A program made the translations under genes and the position numbers. A stretch of 6,534 nucleotides of DNA from an uncultured Eubacteriales bacterium (lineage in GTDB: Bacteria > Bacillota > Clostridia > Christensenellales > Aristaeellaceae), in contig USCR01000131.1 of NCBI GenBank assembly GCA_900553295.1, positions 1 to 6,534 of the forward strand. The letters are read 5' to 3'. The notes under the pieces were generated by a model. The model made no database searches and was not told the origin of the DNA. It was given only the letters and a program-made list of their open reading frames with translations. Positions 5,862 through 6,534 of this stretch are shown here, in pieces (the first letter of the stretch is position 1; each line of letters opens with the position of its first letter).

Positions 5862-6230
5862 ATGACGGTGAAGGAGGCCCTGGATACGGTAAGCGCCTTG
5901 AAGCCTCATCCCTACGACCCGAAGCATCTTTTGCGGGAGCTGAGCCGGCTGGACGGGCGCATCCTGCGGGAGGTATGGCAGGGGCGGGAGGGAGCGGCGG
6001 AGGCGGTCCCCGACTACACCCAGGAGACGGCGGAGACCACGGCCCTGCTGGCGGAGGAGCCCTACGACCTGATGTACATACACTACCTGATGGCCCGGGT
6101 GGCGCTATGGAACGGGGAGACGGAGCGCTACAACCAGTTTGCCGCGCTCTTTGAGGAGACCTATGCCGCGTACCGGGCCGACACAAGCCGGAACGCGGCC
6201 TGGAAGGACGGCAGGAAAATTCAGATGTGA
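5862..6230 (+). CDS. Putative head-tail connector (adaptor) protein
   Basis: The 122-residue product is mostly helical. It opens with MTVKEALDTVSALKPHPYDPKHLLRELSRLDGRI (1-34), has an acidic loop with DYTQETAETTALLAEEPYDLMY (51-72), a central helix (IHYLMARVALWNGETERYNQFAALFEETYAAYRA, about 73-106), and a basic end (WKDGRKIQM). This helix order, with a conserved-looking YD..Y..YL...A..NGE..RYN segment, resembles adaptor proteins that dock under the portal ring (HK97 gp6/SPP1 gp15-like fold), and the position after capsid agrees. The family call is by sequence character and context, not by a search. AAGGAGG (5848-5854) overlaps the preceding stop codon and lies seven bases before the ATG, so translation is probably coupled to the preceding gene. 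An alternative is another small head-completion protein. Confidence 0.72.
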   Translation: MTVKEALDTVSALKPHPYDPKHLLRELSRLDGRILREVWQGREGAAEAVPDYTQETAETTALLAEEPYDLMYIHYLMARVALWNGETERYNQFAALFEETYAAYRADTSRNAAWKDGRKIQM

Positions 6231-6246
6231 CGCGGGGAGGCCCGCG
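6231..6246 (+). other. Short GC-only hairpin between connector and next gene
   Basis: CGCGGG (6231-6236) pairs perfectly with CCCGCG (6241-6246) around the loop GAGG, beginning on the first base after the connector stop codon. No T run follows. The next ribosome binding site starts only a few bases later (AAAGGAGG, 6249-6256), so the stem may limit read-through of ribosomes or mark an mRNA end. Confidence 0.4.
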
Positions 6247-6260
6247 GGAAAGGAGGCGCG

Positions 6261-6534
6261 ATGCTGCCATTTTTGACGGGAAGCAAGGCAAAGCGGGAGA
6301 TGCAGCGCGAGTTCCGCGGGCTGAACCGGCGGCCGGGGGCGGCGGAAAACGAGTTCGCGGCCATGGAGAACATGACGGGGGCGGGGTATCCGCTGCTGGC
6401 CTCCCGCTCCCCCCGGGGACGGGTGCGGAAGCTGACGAAGATCAACGGCATGCTGGGCGGGGCGCAGCTATGCTTTGTGGACGGGACGGATTTCTTTTAC
6501 GAGGGGGCGTGCTACGGCCAGGTGACCGACGGGG
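6261..6534 (+). CDS. 5' part of a further virion structural protein, possibly tail nozzle-like
   Basis: The gene begins at 6261 after AAAGGAGG (6249-6256, four bases of spacing) and stays open to the right edge, giving 91 complete residues; the 3' end lies outside. The product starts MLPFLTGSKAKREMQREFRGLN, then ENEFAAMENMTGAGYPLLASRSPRGRVRKLTKINGMLGG, and then AQLCFVDGTDFFYEGACYGQV, which looks beta-rich. The pattern of an N-terminal segment with NMTG..YP.L..R.PRG followed by repeated short strands ending in a WVDG/FVDG-like turn reminds me of large structural proteins after the connector in related phages, and loosely of short-tail nozzle proteins (T7 gp12 or P22 gp10 type). That comparison is an impression only. 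Bases 6221-6451 are also open on the - strand, but without a plausible start signal or composition. The gene call is good; the function is open. Confidence 0.7.
   Translation, partial: MLPFLTGSKAKREMQREFRGLNRRPGAAENEFAAMENMTGAGYPLLASRSPRGRVRKLTKINGMLGGAQLCFVDGTDFFYEGACYGQVTDG

Overview
The window is the head-assembly and DNA-packaging module of a tailed phage, most likely a prophage, in a GC-rich Gram-positive host. All eight supported genes lie on the + strand, in the order: putative small terminase subunit, large terminase, portal, scaffold-like protein, N4-gp56-type major capsid protein, small capsid-associated protein, head-tail connector-like protein, and the start of a further structural gene cut by the right edge. 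Nearly every gene has a strong AGGAGG-type ribosome binding site. With the very high GC content and capsid and portal sequences of a type familiar from clostridial prophages, this suggests a gut Clostridia host (Oscillospiraceae or relatives). The host assignment is inference.

Layout. Bases 1-160 are visibly more A/T-rich than the rest. They hold a perfect 13-bp inverted repeat (4-31), a canonical intrinsic terminator (42-66) and a bulged hairpin (85-107). This looks like the boundary between an upstream transcription unit and the late operon. Packaging follows: a putative TerS (160-483) overlaps TerL (476-1909) by 8 nt, and the portal (1930-3738) starts 20 nt later. The scaffold-like gene (3752-4411) uses a ribosome binding site that touches the portal stop codon. 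A gap of about 150 nt without a credible gene precedes the major capsid gene (4565-5557). After capsid comes a long GC-rich hairpin (5566-5599), then two small genes (5631-5849 and 5862-6230), another short hairpin (6231-6246) and a 5'-partial gene (6261 to the edge).

How the parts work together. TerS would select phage DNA, and TerL would cut it and pump it through the portal into a procapsid built from the major capsid protein on the scaffold-like protein. The connector-like protein and the partial downstream product would then close the portal and join it to the tail. Portal, separate scaffold and coat gene order recalls P22-like assembly, but the coat is of the N4-gp56 family. No capsid maturation protease, integrase, lysis gene, defence gene, tRNA or CRISPR is visible here. 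I found no credible new enzymatic or defence system. The points most worth checking are the hairpins placed around the capsid gene, the unexplained gap before it, the unusual TerS candidate and the identity of the partial last gene.
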